Source of the DNA: Effrenium voratum
Lineage: Eukaryota; Sar; Dinophyceae; Suessiales; Symbiodiniaceae
Direction of reading: 5' to 3'
Length of the DNA: 64,000 bases
Assembly (NCBI GenBank): GCA_963377175.1
Contig: CAUJNA010001622.1
Location: forward strand, 1 to 64,000
In this document: positions 26,754 to 37,887 of the stretch, in pieces
Position numbering within the stretch: position 1 is the stretch's first letter
Layout: each line of letters starts with the position of its first letter
The notes under the pieces: generated by a model
Database searches by the model: none
What the model was told of the DNA's origin: nothing
The model's input: only the letters and a program-made list of their open reading frames with translations
Translations under genes and position numbers: made by a program

Positions 26754-28393
26754 AAGTGCGCTCTGCAAAGAAGCGTGCTCTGCAAAGAAGCCTGCTCTGC
26801 AAAGAAGCGTGCTCTGCAAAGAAGCGTGCTCTGCAAAGGAGCGTGCTCTGCAAAGAAGCGTGCTCTGCAAAGGAGCGTGCTCTGCAAAGAAGCGTGCTCT
26901 GCAAAGGATGAGTCGCTCTGCAAAGAAGCGTGCTCTGCAAAGAAGCGTGCTCTGCAAAGAAGCGTGCTCTGCAAAGGAGCGTGCTCTGCAAAGAAGCGTG
27001 CTCTGCAAAGAAGCGTGCTCTGCAAAGAAGCGTGCTCTGCAAAGAAGCGTGCTCTGCAAAAAAGCGTGCTCTGCAAAGGAGAGTGCTCTGCAGAGGAGAG
27101 CGCTCTGCAAAGGAGCGTGCTCTGCAAAGAAGCGTGCTCTGCAAAGAAGCGTGCTCTGTCAACCAAAGGAGCGTGCTGCCAGAGGAGCGTGCTCTGCAAA
27201 GGAAGCGTGCTCTGCAAGTAGCGTTGCTCTGCAAAGAAGCGTTGCTTCTGCAAAGGCGCGTTGCTCTGCAACAGAAGCATGTCTGCAAAGAAGCTTGCTC
27301 TGCCAACGGAGCGTTGCTCTGCAAAGGAGAGTGCTCTGCCAATGAGAGTGCTCTGCATATAGAGCGTGGTCTGCAAAGAAGCGTGCTCTGCAAAGAAGCG
27401 TGCTTTGCAAAGAAGTGTTCTCTGCAAAGAAGCGTGCTCTGCAAAGAAGCGTGCTTTGCAAAGAAGGGAGCTCGCAAAGGAGCGTGCTCTGCAAAGAAGC
27501 GCGCTCTGCAAAGGAGCGTGCTCTGCAAAGGAGCGCGTTCTGCAAAGGAGCGTGCTCTGCAAAGGAGCGTGCTCTGCAGAGGAGAGTGCTCTGCAAAGGA
27601 GCGCGCTCTGCAAAGGAGCGTGCTCTGCAAAGGAGCGTGCTCTGCAAAGGAGCGTGCTCTGCAGAGGAGAGTGCTCTGCAAAGGAGCGCGCTCTGCAAAG
27701 GAGCGTGCTCTGCACAGGAGCGTGCTCTGCAGAGGAGAGTGCTCTGCAAAGGAGAGCGCTCTGCAAAGAAGCGTGCTCTGCAGAGGAGAGTGCTCTGCAG
27801 AGGAGAGTGCTCTGCAAAGGAGCGTGCTCTGCAGAGGAGAATGCTCTGCAAAGGAGAGCGCTCTGCAAAGAAGCGTGCTCTGCAGAGGAGAGTGCTCTGC
27901 AAAGAAGCGTGCTCTGCAGAGGAGAGTGCTCTGCAGAGGAGAGTGCTCTGCAAAGACGCGCGCTCTGCAAAGAAGGCGTGCTTGCCTGAGGAGATTTGTC
28001 TCTGGCAAAGGAGCGCCCCTTCGGCAATGAAGCTCGCAAAGATGCGTGCTCTGCAAAGGTGCGTGCTTCTGCAAAGAACGTGCTCTGCAAAGGAAGCGTG
28101 CCTCTGCAAAGCAGCGTGCTCTTTGCAAAGAAGCGTGCTCTGCAAAGAGCCTGACTCTGCCAAAGGAGCGTGCGGGTCAGAGGACGTGCTCTGCAAAGAA
28201 GCGTGCTCTGCAGAGGAGAGTGCTCTGCAAAGAAGCGTGCTCTGCAGAGGAGAGTGCTCTGCAAAGAAGCGTGCTCTGCAAAGAAACGTGCTCTGCAAAG
28301 AAGCGTGCTCTGCAAAGAAGCGTGCTCTGCAAAGAAGTGTGCTTTGCAAAGAAGTGTGCAAAGAAGCGTGATCTGCAAAGAAGAGTGCTCTGC
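26754..28393. repeat. 17-bp tandem array (about 95 units)
   Basis: Unit AAGCGTGCTCTGCAAAG with variants carrying AGAGTGCTCTGCAG. Because 17 is not a multiple of 3, every reading frame cycles through the same 17-residue peptide without stops, so long ORFs on both strands here are artefacts of the repeat. Units are least regular around 27,150-27,370 and 27,960-28,190. Confidence 0.95.
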
Positions 28394-30720
28394 ACCCCTT
28401 CCGCGCCCCCGAAGCTGACTCGCCCCCCGTCCCCTTTGCGCCCCCGAAAAAAAGAAGACGACAACACACACAACTCCAAAGCTGACTCGCCCCCCCGTCC
28501 CCTACGCACCCCCTGGAAGCTGACTCGCCCCCGAAAAAAAGAAGACGACAACACACACAACTCCAAAGCTGACTCGCCCCCCGTCCCCTACGCACGCCCT
28601 GGAAGCTGACTCGCCCCCGAAAAAAAGAAGACGACAACACACACAACTCCAAAGCTGACTCGTCTCCATTCCCCCTTCGCACCCCCGGAAGCTGACTCGC
28701 CTCCATTCCCCGCAGAAGACAACACACCCAACCCGGAAGCTGACTCGCCTCCATTCTTCGCAGCAGACAACACACACACCCCGGAAGCTGACTCGCCCCC
28801 CGCCCAAAAAAAAGCAGACGACAACAGCAACAGTTTCACCCCCAACCCCAAAGCTGACTCGCCCCCTTCCCCCTTCGCAGCCCCGGAAGCTGACTCGCCC
28901 CCCGCCCCCCAAAAAAAGAAAGTAGACAACAACAACACCCAACTCCAAAGCTGACTCGCCCCCATCCCCCTTCGCCCCCCCGGAAGCTGACTCGCCTCCG
29001 CCCCCCAAAAAAAGAAAGTAGACAACAACAACACCCAACTCCAAAGCTGACTCTCCTTCCTGGCAGAGCCCGCCTCCTGGCAGAGCCCGCTTCCTGGCAG
29101 AGCCCGCTTCCTGACAAAATCCCTGCCTGACATTCCTGCCTGACCAAATTCCTGCCTGACAAAATTCCTGCCTGACAAAATCCCTTCCTGACAAAATTCC
29201 TTCCTGACAAAATCCCTTCCTGGCAAAATTCCTGCCTGACAAAATTCCTGCCTGACAAAATTCCTTCCTGGCAGAGCACACTTCCTGACAGAGCACACTT
29301 CCTGACATGTGTCAAACAAGGTTGGGCAAGCCAAACGGAAGAAGCTGACTCGCCCCTCGCCCCCAAAAAAAGAAAGTAGACAACAACAACACCCAACTCC
29401 AAAGCTGACTCGCCCCCATCCCCCTTCGCCCCCCCGGAAGCTGACTCGCCCCTCGCCCCCAAAAAAAGAAAGTAGACAACAACAACACCCAACTCCAAAG
29501 CTGACTCGCCCCCATCCCCCTTCGCCCCCCCGGAAGCTGACTCGCCTCCATTCCCCGCAGAAGAAGACAACACACAACTCCAAAGCTGACTCACATCATT
29601 CCCCGCTCACAGCCCGGAAGCTGACTGGCCCCCCGCCCCCAAAAAAAGAAAGTAGACAACACACACAACTCCAAAGCTGACTCTCCTTCCTGGCAGAGCC
29701 CGTTTCCTGGCAGAGCCCGCTTCCTAGCAGAGCCCGCTTCCTGGCAGAGCCCGCTTCCTGACAAAATTCCTGCCTGACAAAATCCCTTCCTGACAGAGCA
29801 CACTTCCTGACAGAGCACACTTCCTGACACGTGTCAAACGAGGTTGGGCAAGCCAAACGGAAGAAGCTGACTCGCCCCCCGCCCCCCAAAACAGAAAGTA
29901 GACAACAACAACACCCAAGTCCAAAGCTGACTCGCCCCCATCCCCCTTCGCCCCCCCGGAAGCTGACTCGCCCCTCGCCCCCAAAAAAAGAAAGCAGACA
30001 ACAACAACACCCAACTCCAAAGCTGACTCGCCCCCCTTCCCCCTTCGCCCCCCTGGAAGCTGACTCGCCTCCATTCCCCGCAGAAGAAGACAACAACAAC
30101 ACCCACCCCGGAAGCTGACTCGCCCCCCCGCCCCCAAAAAAAGAAAGCAGACAACAACAACACCCAACTCCAAAGCTGACTCGCCCCCTTCCCCCTTCGC
30201 AGCCCCGGAAGCTGACTCGCCCCTCGCCCCCAAAAAAAGAAAGTAGACAACAACAACACCCAACTCCAAAGCTGACTCGCCCCCATCCCCCTTTGCCCCC
30301 CCGGAAGCTGACTCGCCTCCATTCCCGCAGAAGAAGACAACACACAACTCCAAAGCTGACTCACATCATTCCCCCCTTCGCCCCCCCCCGGAAGCTGACT
30401 CGCCTCCATTCCCCGCAGAAGACGGCGACGACACACAACTCCAAAGCTGACTCGCCCCCATTCCCCCCTTCGCCCCCCCGAAAGCTGACTCACCCCCCGC
30501 CGCCCCAAAAGAAGAAGACAACACACAACTCTAAAGCTGACTCCCCCTTCCCGGCAGAGCCCGCTTCCTGGCAGAGCCTCTTCCTGGCAGAGCCCGCTTC
30601 CTGGCAGAGCCCGCTTCCTGACAACAATCCTTCCTGGCAGAGCCCGCTTCCTGACAAAAATCCTTTGTGGCAGAGCCCGCTTCCTCACAAAAATCCTTCC
30701 TGACAAAATTCCTGCCTGGC
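28394..30720. repeat. Compound repeat array with CTGACTCGCC boxes
   Basis: Roughly thirty copies of GGAAGCTGACTCGCC or CAAAGCTGACTCGCC separated by C-rich and A-rich blocks (CCCCAAAAAAAGAAAG, ACAACAACAACACCC). Three clusters of a 15-16 bp unit CTTCCTGACAAAATTC / CTTCCTGGCAGAGCCCG sit at about 29,065-29,305, 29,685-29,830 and 30,545-30,725. A longer segment containing TGTCAAACAAGGTTGGGCA is duplicated at 29,307 and 29,827. ORFs here are repeat artefacts. Confidence 0.93.
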
Positions 30721-31054
30721 AGAGCCCTGCGCCTGCTCGGCACTCCTAGCCTTCCTACACGCCTGCTTGGAGATTCCCCCAGACCGCGCTTCTTCGCCAC
30801 GCACGGCAGGATAAAAAAACTTTGGGGTTTGGGGGGTACATGCCAAGCACAAGCAAAACCATGCAACACCATGCAAAACCAAGCAAATGTCATGCCATGC
30901 AAAAAACGTGCAAAAACGAGCTATTACTGTAGCCCGTATATAGATATACGGGCTGCAGTACTAGCATGTTTTCAGCGCAAAACCGTGCGAAACAACACGT
31001 GTGATCGGGGAGAGTGCGCGGCCGAGCAAAAAAAACTGGCCCCGTAAAAAAAGA
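30721..31054. other. Region upstream of the polymerase-helicase remnant
   Basis: About 330 bp without a supported gene. It contains short CATGCAA-type repeats (30,855-30,910) and the strong palindrome at 30,925-30,960. Confidence 0.4.
30925..30960. other. 36-bp near-perfect palindrome
   Basis: Arms TACTGTAGCCCGTATAT and ATATACGGGCTGCAGTA around AG, with one mismatch. It lies about 95 bp upstream of the polymerase start codon of the GC-rich element. A hairpin or dimeric protein site is possible. Confidence 0.7.
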
Positions 31055-31230
31055 ATGGCAAGTTGGGCGAGACAACGACAGCAGATCACGGAGGCCGCGG
31101 ACGGCGGCGCCCGGGCTCGCACGGGGGCGGATGGAGCCGTCGTGCTGAACTTGCGGCGCGGACCGGGGGCCTACGCGCTGCTCTCGCGCGCGGACGGGCA
31201 GCTGACCCGGGCGGGCCAGCACTACTACTC
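31055..31230 (+). pseudogene. N-terminal piece of the GC-rich polymerase
   Basis: Plus-strand ORF starting MASWARQRQQITE and ending GQHYYS where the inverted segment begins. In the uninverted order its next codons would be those of KDFDYNQPLIR, now at 33,497 on the other strand. Assignment to the polymerase rests on this continuity; no motif is present in the piece itself. Confidence 0.5.
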
Positions 31231-31238
31231 CCACCTAC

Positions 31239-33497
31239 CTGGGCGTCCAGCTGCGTGATCTCCTCCACCACCAGCCAGTCCAGCTTTTGCGCGCTGCCCC
31301 CGCGCACGTACCTGCGCACCCAGTGGTCGGCCGTCTGCGCCCCCAGGCCCAGGTTCTGCGCGGAGCAGTGCGTCTTGGACACCAGGTGCGTCTTTCCGGC
31401 GCCCGGCAGGCCCGTGAGCAGCAGGGAGTTGCCCGCCAGGCAGTGGCGGGTCGTCCACCCCGTTCCACCTCCGTTGTTTGGGGCGCTCCGCCTCCATGCG
31501 CGGCGCCCTGCTGCTGCCCAGCAACGGCTTCGTCTCTTCTACGCGGTAGACCGGCGTGCCGTCCGGGTGGCGCAGCGCCTCCAGCGCCCGCAGCCGCTCC
31601 GTGAAGCGCTTCGGCAGCCGCTGCGTCAGCAGGCAGTCCGTTTTCACCTGCGCAAGGTAGCGCGGCGCGTCGGTAGGTGCCGTTGCTCAGCAGCCTCCTG
31701 GCGTAGACGAAGTCCCACACCATGCCCCCCTCGTAGGCGAAGGCCTGAGAGAAGTCCGCGCCCGCGCCGTCCAGCTCGCTGCTGCTGGTGCGCACGCTGT
31801 AGACCACCTCCGTGCTGCGCGCCCACAGGCCTATCATCGCGTTCACGCTGAGCTTGGCCATGTGCTCCTCGCCCTCGGGCCAGGCGGCGTCCGTCGCCGC
31901 GTCCACGTGGCTCCGCGCGGAGATGCCCAACACAATGTGGTCCCAGCGGCAGACGCCCAGGTCCAGCATCGCGGCCAGCGAAACCTTCGGGTACCAGCCG
32001 GGCCCAACAGATTGAGGCAGGACTGCCTCGCGTCGCAGCAGCCCTCCACAAAGCCCAGGTTCGGCAGCACGCCGTCCACGGGCTCAACGCCGTCCGCCGG
32101 GCACAGGATGGGCAGGGGGAAGGGGGCGTTGGCCAGCCCGTTGCGCCTGCAGTGCACCACGTCCACGCCGACGTACAGAGCGTCTCTATTTCACGCCTGC
32201 GCCTCAAAGACAAGAGGAGGCTTGGGGCTCCGGGCGTACTCCATGACTCTGGGCGCCACGCGGCTCTCCAGGCTGGTGGGCTGCGCGCTCTCTCTCAGCG
32301 TCTTCTTCTCGCTGTGGCAGTCGCCGCACAGCGCCTGCAGAGTCTGCACGCTGCCCGCAAAGGCCTGCCTCACCGGCACCACGTGGTCCAGCTCGCAGGT
32401 GCCTGCCGTCAGCCCGCAGCCGCACAGCGCGCACTTGCCGTCCTGTGCGGCCAGGGTCTTCCTCTCCGCCGCGCCGGGCACTTCCCGTTTTGCCTTGAGC
32501 AGCTTCAGGAAGATCTCGTGCGCCAAGCCGGCCAGGCGCTGGCCCCGGTACTCCTGCCCCAGCGCCTCGCACCACCTCCACAGCACCTCGTGCTCCTCCG
32601 GCAGCTCTCGGATCCTGGTGCCCGCCTCAGCCTGAGCCCGCAGTACTGCGCCGGGCTGCTGATGGCCACCTTGGGGCTCTCGCCGACGGCCATGAGCTGG
32701 CGCCGCGCCTCCCGCAGGTCCTCGCACCAGAGGTCTGCCTCGCCTCGCCCCGTAGAGCACGCGCGCCGCCTGCCGCTCCAGCACCCGCTTCACGGCCCTG
32801 TACATGTAGCAGTGCCCGTCGAAGGCCAAGAAGCACACGGTGCGGTGCTCCTTCAGCGCCGGGGTCGTAGCTGTCCACCAGGTCGCCCTGCGAGCTCAGC
32901 ACGCGCATCGGCGCGTTGCGCCACACGCAGAACTCTCGCACCTGCTCGGCGGAGATGCCGAGGCGCCTCCAGTCGTGGCGCAGCATGGCGTCAAAGTCGG
33001 CGCACACCTCCTCCACGCTCAGCTGCAGCAGCTCGGCCAGCTGCCGGGGCACCCAGAGCGGCTTGTCCTCAAAGGCGCTCTGCAGCACGTCCTCCTCGCA
33101 GGGCAGCTGGAAGCTCACGCTCCTCAGGCCCCTCATGCGCTGGCGCAGGAGCGTTGGTCCTGGAGTTCCGGTACTGCGTGCTCTGGGTGCTGACCACCCA
33201 GTGCCCCTCAGGGTCAAGGAAGTAGGTCGCTCCTCCGTGAGGTGGGCCGGGTGCCTCGTCATGGCCCCGCTCGTAGCCCGCCCCCGCGTTCCGCCCGCTG
33301 CGCCGCCTGCCCCGGATGATCACCGGCACGTGGACCAGGTACTCGTAGTACTTGTCGCGGAAGAAGCCCTTGCCCAGCTTGGTCAGCCGGTGCTCTCCGC
33401 CCTGCAAGGAGCGCACGAGCTTCTTCTGCGCGTTGCGCAGCAGGATGTAGTCGTTGGGCCCTTTGCGGATGAGGGGCTGGTTGTAGTCAAAGTCCTT
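31239..33497 (-). pseudogene. Polymerase and helicase N-terminal half, inverted segment
   Basis: Read on the minus strand from 33,497: KDFDYNQPLIRKG, FFRDKYYEYLVHVPVII, a segment matching the PLV1 polymerase (FCVWRNAPMRVLSSQGDLVDSYDP, in part, and GHCYMYRAVKRVLE), then an HNH domain (KCALCGCGL, CELDHVVPVRQAF, LCGDCH; about 32,365-32,450). Motif B follows (KLSVNAMIGLWARS, about 31,830), then reduced motif C (QVKTDCLLTQ, about 31,640). Next comes helicase Walker A (LLLTGLPGAGKTHLV, 31,384-31,428) and Walker B (LDWLVVEEITQLDAQ), where it breaks off at 31,239. Several frameshifts. No stop/start boundary separates polymerase from helicase. Confidence 0.8.
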
Positions 33498-33512
33498 GCT
33501 GGGGGGCCCATG

Positions 33513-34129
33513 GCGCTCTGGGCGGACCTGGCCTGCGTGGGGCTGAACGCCGACGTGAAGTTCCTCCTGGGCCGGGCGGCCCATCAGCGCGCCGTTGGAG
33601 CACAGCCAGCTGATCGCGACCTGGCCGGCGGGCACAGGCACGAGCTCACGGAGAACATGCGCTCCGACCCCGGCATCTTCAACTTTGTGAAGTGGCTGTG
33701 GGTCGGCGAGGAGGCGTGCCCCACGCTGGAGCAGGCCAAGGCGAGGCTGAAGGAGCTCTACCCCTCCAAGCCCGGGTGGCCGGACACCACGCTGGTCATC
33801 AGCCACGAACCGGGCCCTGGCGCCGGAGGCCTCAAGACGCAGGTCATCCACATAGATTTGGGTTGTCAAACAACCAATGGGTGAGCATGAGGGTGTGGCC
33901 GGGGCTGCGCCGGCCGGCGGGAAGATACCCAAGGGGGTCTTTGTGGCCGTGGCGGAAGTGGAGCAGGACGGAGTGAGGCTGGACAACGGCATGCGGCTGA
34001 AGAACCAGGAGCTGCTGCGGGCCACCCGGCCGAGCCACGCAGTGACCTACGCCATGCCACCTCACGCTGCGCCACCTGTACGTGGGCGCCTCAAGGGCCA
34101 CGAGCTCCGAGCTGCTGGAGGCGGCCTAG
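33513..34129 (+). pseudogene. Helicase C-terminal half, GC-rich element
   Basis: The plus strand resumes the helicase directly where the inverted half stops: ALWADLACVGLNADVKFLL, then HELTENMRSDPGIFNFVKWL, TTLVISHEPG, KIPKGVFVAVAEVEQDGV, and finally the motif VI-like end LRHLYVGASRATSSELLEAA before a stop at 34,127. At least three frame changes occur. There is no treble-clef domain after motif VI, unlike PLV1. Confidence 0.78.
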
Positions 34130-34165
34130 CCGAACGGGCAGCACGGCGCCTCCAGGGGGCGCACC

Positions 34166-34381
34166 TCAAAGAGCACGCCCCACTGCCTGCCCATCAGCCA
34201 CACGTGCCGGGCCTCCACAAGAACTCGCCGGCCAGAGGCAGTGCTCCAGGTCAATCTTGCACTTGACATGCTTGCCCTTGGCGCTCACCTTGACGGCGCG
34301 CTGCAGCTGGCTCTCAAGCTCGGTGCGGGCGGCCCCCGGAAAGGAAACCTTTGTTGTTGTAAAAGGTCTTTCTGCAATCAT
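34166..34381 (-). CDS. Unrecognised minus-strand coding fragment
   Basis: A 71-codon ORF (KCKIDLEHCLWPASS, ELESQLQRAVKVSAKGK) with coding-like composition converging on the helicase end. It might be the C-terminus of another gene of the GC-rich element. No family recognised. Confidence 0.3.
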   Translation of the reverse strand: MIAERPFTTTKVSFPGAARTELESQLQRAVKVSAKGKHVKCKIDLEHCLWPASSCGGPARVADGQAVGRAL

Positions 34382-34399
34382 AAAAGTGCTCTAAAAGCT

Positions 34400-37370
34400 C
34401 TTCAGGTTAAGACTTAGTTGGACCTGGCCATGCTGAAATTCCTGGAATTTCTTGTGGGGGGGGGGGGGTAGGGCGTCAGATTAAATGCAGTGCACCCAAC
34501 AGGTTTACAGGTTTAAAGGTGTTTCCCTCAATGTGACCTGCTGACTGCTTTGCAACTTCTTCATGAGCAACCTCAACTTCATCGTGACTCAGAAGATGAG
34601 TTTGGCCCTTGACATCAGCACTGTATGAAGTGCTGTCCACTGCAAAGTGGTTATCTCACAAGCACTGCATGAAGTGCTTTTCCGCTGTAAGAAGCGGCAT
34701 GTTCAACATGTCATGTTGTGGCTGTAGGTTGAGACCGTCAGTTTCATGTTCAATCCATCTACTTTCCAAGATGATTGAATTTTGAGATACAATCCATTTG
34801 GTTTTCATGGTGAGAATTTTGAGATATCTTGAATCCATTTGGTTTTCATGGTGCTTGAGTTTTGATTCATCTTGAAAACAACTTGTTTCAATCTTTCTGT
34901 GAGGCTCTGTGTCGTCAATGCAGTATACCCACTGTGCACTTTAGTCTTAGAGTTGTTATTCTCTAGCAGGGTGCCCACGTGCATTCCTCCTAAAGGAAAC
35001 CAAGGGGCTAATGAAAAGCTGAGATTCCCAGAAACAGGTTTGAAGTTGTTCCCAGTGTGACCTGGACTATCAGCCCTGCAACTTGCTGGACTACTTCATC
35101 ATCGTGACTCAGGCGATCAGCTTGGTCCTCAGCATCAGCACTGTATGAAGTGCTGTCCACTGCAAAGTGGTTTTCTCCACAAGCACTGCATGAAGTGCTT
35201 CCGCTGTAAGAAGCGGCATGTTCACCATATCACATGTTGTGGCTCTAGGTTGTTCAGCATATCGACCCTGTGAGACCCCTTCAGTTTCATGTTCAAGCCA
35301 TCTACTTTCCAAGATGTTGGAATTTTGAGATATCTTGAAACTGAATCCATTTGGTTTTCCTGACGATTGATTTTTGAGATTTCTTGAAACCTACAACTTG
35401 TTTCAAATTCTCTGTGATGAGCGGCGGGCATGTCAGCGAGGCTCTGGGCTCTGTGTCGTCCATGTCATGCACCCACTGTACACTCTACCTCCTAAAGGAA
35501 ACCAAGGGGCTAATTAAAAGCTGAGATTTCCAGAAACAGGTTTGAAGTTGTTCCCAGTGTGACCTGGACTATCAGCTCTGCAACTTCCTGGACTACTTCA
35601 TCATCGTGACTCAGGCGATCAGCTTGGTCCTCAGCATCAGCACTGTGTGAAGCGCTGTCCACTGCAAAGTGGTTTTCTCCACAAGCACGGCACGAAGCTC
35701 CCCGCTGTAAGAAGCGGCATGTTCAACATGTCACATGTTGTGGTTCAGGTTGTTCAGCATATCGACACTTTGAGACCCGTCAGTTTCATGTTCAAGCCAT
35801 CTACTTTCCAAGATGTTTGAATTTTGAGATATTTTGAAACTCAAGCCATTTGGTTTTCATGATGTTTGCTTTTTGAGATACCTACACCTTGTTTGGAGCT
35901 TTCTGTGATGAGTGGGCGTGTCAGCAAGGCTCTGTGTCAGCTACACGGCTTCAGCCGGGTCCTCATGTGCCTCTTGCAGAATAATTGCCCTGGCGCTGGA
36001 CTATGTGCTGCAGCTTGCTAGGTTAGGCTACTTCATCGTGGCTGAGGTGATCAGTTTCGTGCTGGTTCTTGGCATCAGCGCTGCATGAAGCGCTGTCCAC
36101 TGCAAAGCGGTTAGCCCGCCACAAGCGCTGCATGAAGTGCTTTCCGCTGTGAGAAGTGGTGTGCTCAACATTTAGTCTCAGTTTCATGTTCAATCTGTTC
36201 ATGATGTTTGAATCTTGAAGCCTACGACTTGTTTCAATCTTTTTGCGATGAGCAATGCTCTGTCAGCTTGGGTCTGAGCTAGGCTTTGGCAAGGACATGC
36301 CCCTTCCAGGAAGGCAAGGCTCCAAATTAACAACTGGGCCTAATGCTTGTCAACAACAAACTTGCAGGTGCTTCCCCCACTTCGACCTGAACTGCCAGCT
36401 CTTCGAGCTTCTCTGCTTCATGATGTCAGGCAATCAGCCTGGTTCTCAGCATCAGCACTGCATCATAGCATCAGCACTGTACGAAGTGCTGTCCACTGCA
36501 AAGTGGTTCTCTCCACAAGCACTGCGTGAAGTGCTTTCCGCCGTGAGAGGCGGCATTTTCAACATGTCATGTTGTGGCTCTAGGTTTGTTCAGCATATCG
36601 ACACTTTGAAAGCCCTTCAGTTTCACAGTTTGTTTTCGTGATGTTTGCCTTGAGATCTTGAGGCCTACAACTAACTGGTGTCAAAGTTTCTGTGATGAGC
36701 AGCGCGTGTGTCAGCATGCCACACGAGCAATGTCAGCCCCGTTGGGCCCTGCTTCAATCTCATACACGCCTCTTCCAGGAAGGCAAGGTGCTAATTTAAA
36801 CCTGAGACTGATTTGAGGTGCTTCTCCACTGACCTGCCAGCTGTTCGAGCTTCTTCCTGGACAGCCTCTGCTTCATGATGTCAGGCGATCAGCTTCAGCA
36901 CCGCATCCTCACTGTGTGAAGTGCTGCCCGCTGCCAAGTGGTTAGTTCCACAAGCACTGCACGAAGTGCTTTCTCACTGTGGGAAGCAGTATCATGACAC
37001 GGGTCAAGGTTTCTTCAAAAAAATCAACCTGCAAGACTCTTCAGCCAGGCTGGTTCAATTTGTTTTCATGATGTTTGAGTTTTGAGATCTTGAAGCCTAC
37101 AACAAACTTTCTGTGATGAGCAGCGGGCGTGTCGCCAGGTCTTCCAGTGAGGCTCTGGCAGCTTGGCAGATGCACTCTAGCCACAGGCTGGGACAGTTGT
37201 TCAAGGCTTTCGGTGCCAACAAATTTGAAGGAGCTTCCCAAAGACAATGACCTAGTCCACGGTGTCGGGCGATCAGTTGGGTCCTAAGCATGAGCACGGC
37301 GTGAAGTGCAGGCCATGTGCTTCGCGCTGTGAGAAGCGGCATGTTCAACATGATTTGCTGCAGCTGATAT
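34400..37370. repeat. Degenerate host tandem repeat, period about 370-520 bp
   Basis: Seven copies recognised by the landmark CACTGCAAAGTGGTT near 34,640, 35,160, 35,661, 36,100, 36,495, 36,930 and (weak) 37,300. Each copy contains CACAAGCACTGCATGAAGTGC and CCGCTGTAAGAAGCGGCATG, both hairpin-forming, followed by TTCAACATGTCATGTTGTGG. Divergence and shrinking period suggest an old satellite. No genes supported. Confidence 0.85.
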
Positions 37371-37887
37371 TCAACAATCTTGTCCCTCCAACTTTAAGTG
37401 TGTCTGACAGCACATGTTCACGGCCAACATTGAGGGACCCATTGCACTTAGGGTGTCGCAAGCCGCCAACCCATATTCATGCTTCATGCTTTGCTTCCCT
37501 TGGTCTGGTGCGCTGAAAGCCGCTCCGAGGCTGTCCCTATCCCTGTCCTCCAGAACCAACACCACAGAAGTCAGAGCCTCGGATGGACATGCAATGCTGG
37601 TCATGCGTCAGCTGCAAAGAAGTTGGAGTTTGCTGCAAGCTGGCACACTCACTGTTTCTGCACAGTGTGGCTCACACATGAAGAATCTTTTGGACATCAT
37701 AACTTGCAAAGTTTGAGGTGTTCAACATTGCAAAATGGTTCACAACTGTAGGTGCACAGTCTTCAAGATGGGCAGTCAATGGGCCCTACAACAAACACCA
37801 CTCAGTTGTGACGCCAAGTGTATACACACTGACTGACAGAGATTCAAAAAGCACACATGCCACATAGCAACCTGGAGTGTCTCAGCC
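37371..37887. other. Host-type DNA without a supported gene
   Basis: About 500 bp of moderate GC content. Small overlapping ORFs are present but show no recognisable product. Confidence 0.3.

Larger units (their letters stand above)
21300..34380. mobile_element. Decayed GC-rich Polinton-like element
   Basis: A GC-rich region with remnants of a fibre carrying an S74 motif, an rve integrase and a polymerase-helicase, all homologous to PLV1 genes but very different in base composition and each broken by several frameshifts. No capsid, penton or ATPase gene is visible. Two large tandem arrays separate the integrase from the polymerase. The borders are approximate; no terminal repeats were found. 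Confidence 0.7.

Noticed and set aside
26634..28775. Long ORFs of up to several hundred codons on both strands
   Set aside because: They arise from the 17-bp unit, which is stop-free in every frame; the peptide is the same in all frames of a strand.
28500..30900. Overlapping serine/glycine- and lysine/proline-rich ORFs
   Set aside because: They are translations of the compound tandem array and change frame with each irregular unit.
31862..33262. Large plus-strand ORFs opposite the inverted polymerase segment
   Set aside because: They are shadows of the minus-strand coding sequence in very GC-rich DNA; the recognisable motifs are all on the minus strand.
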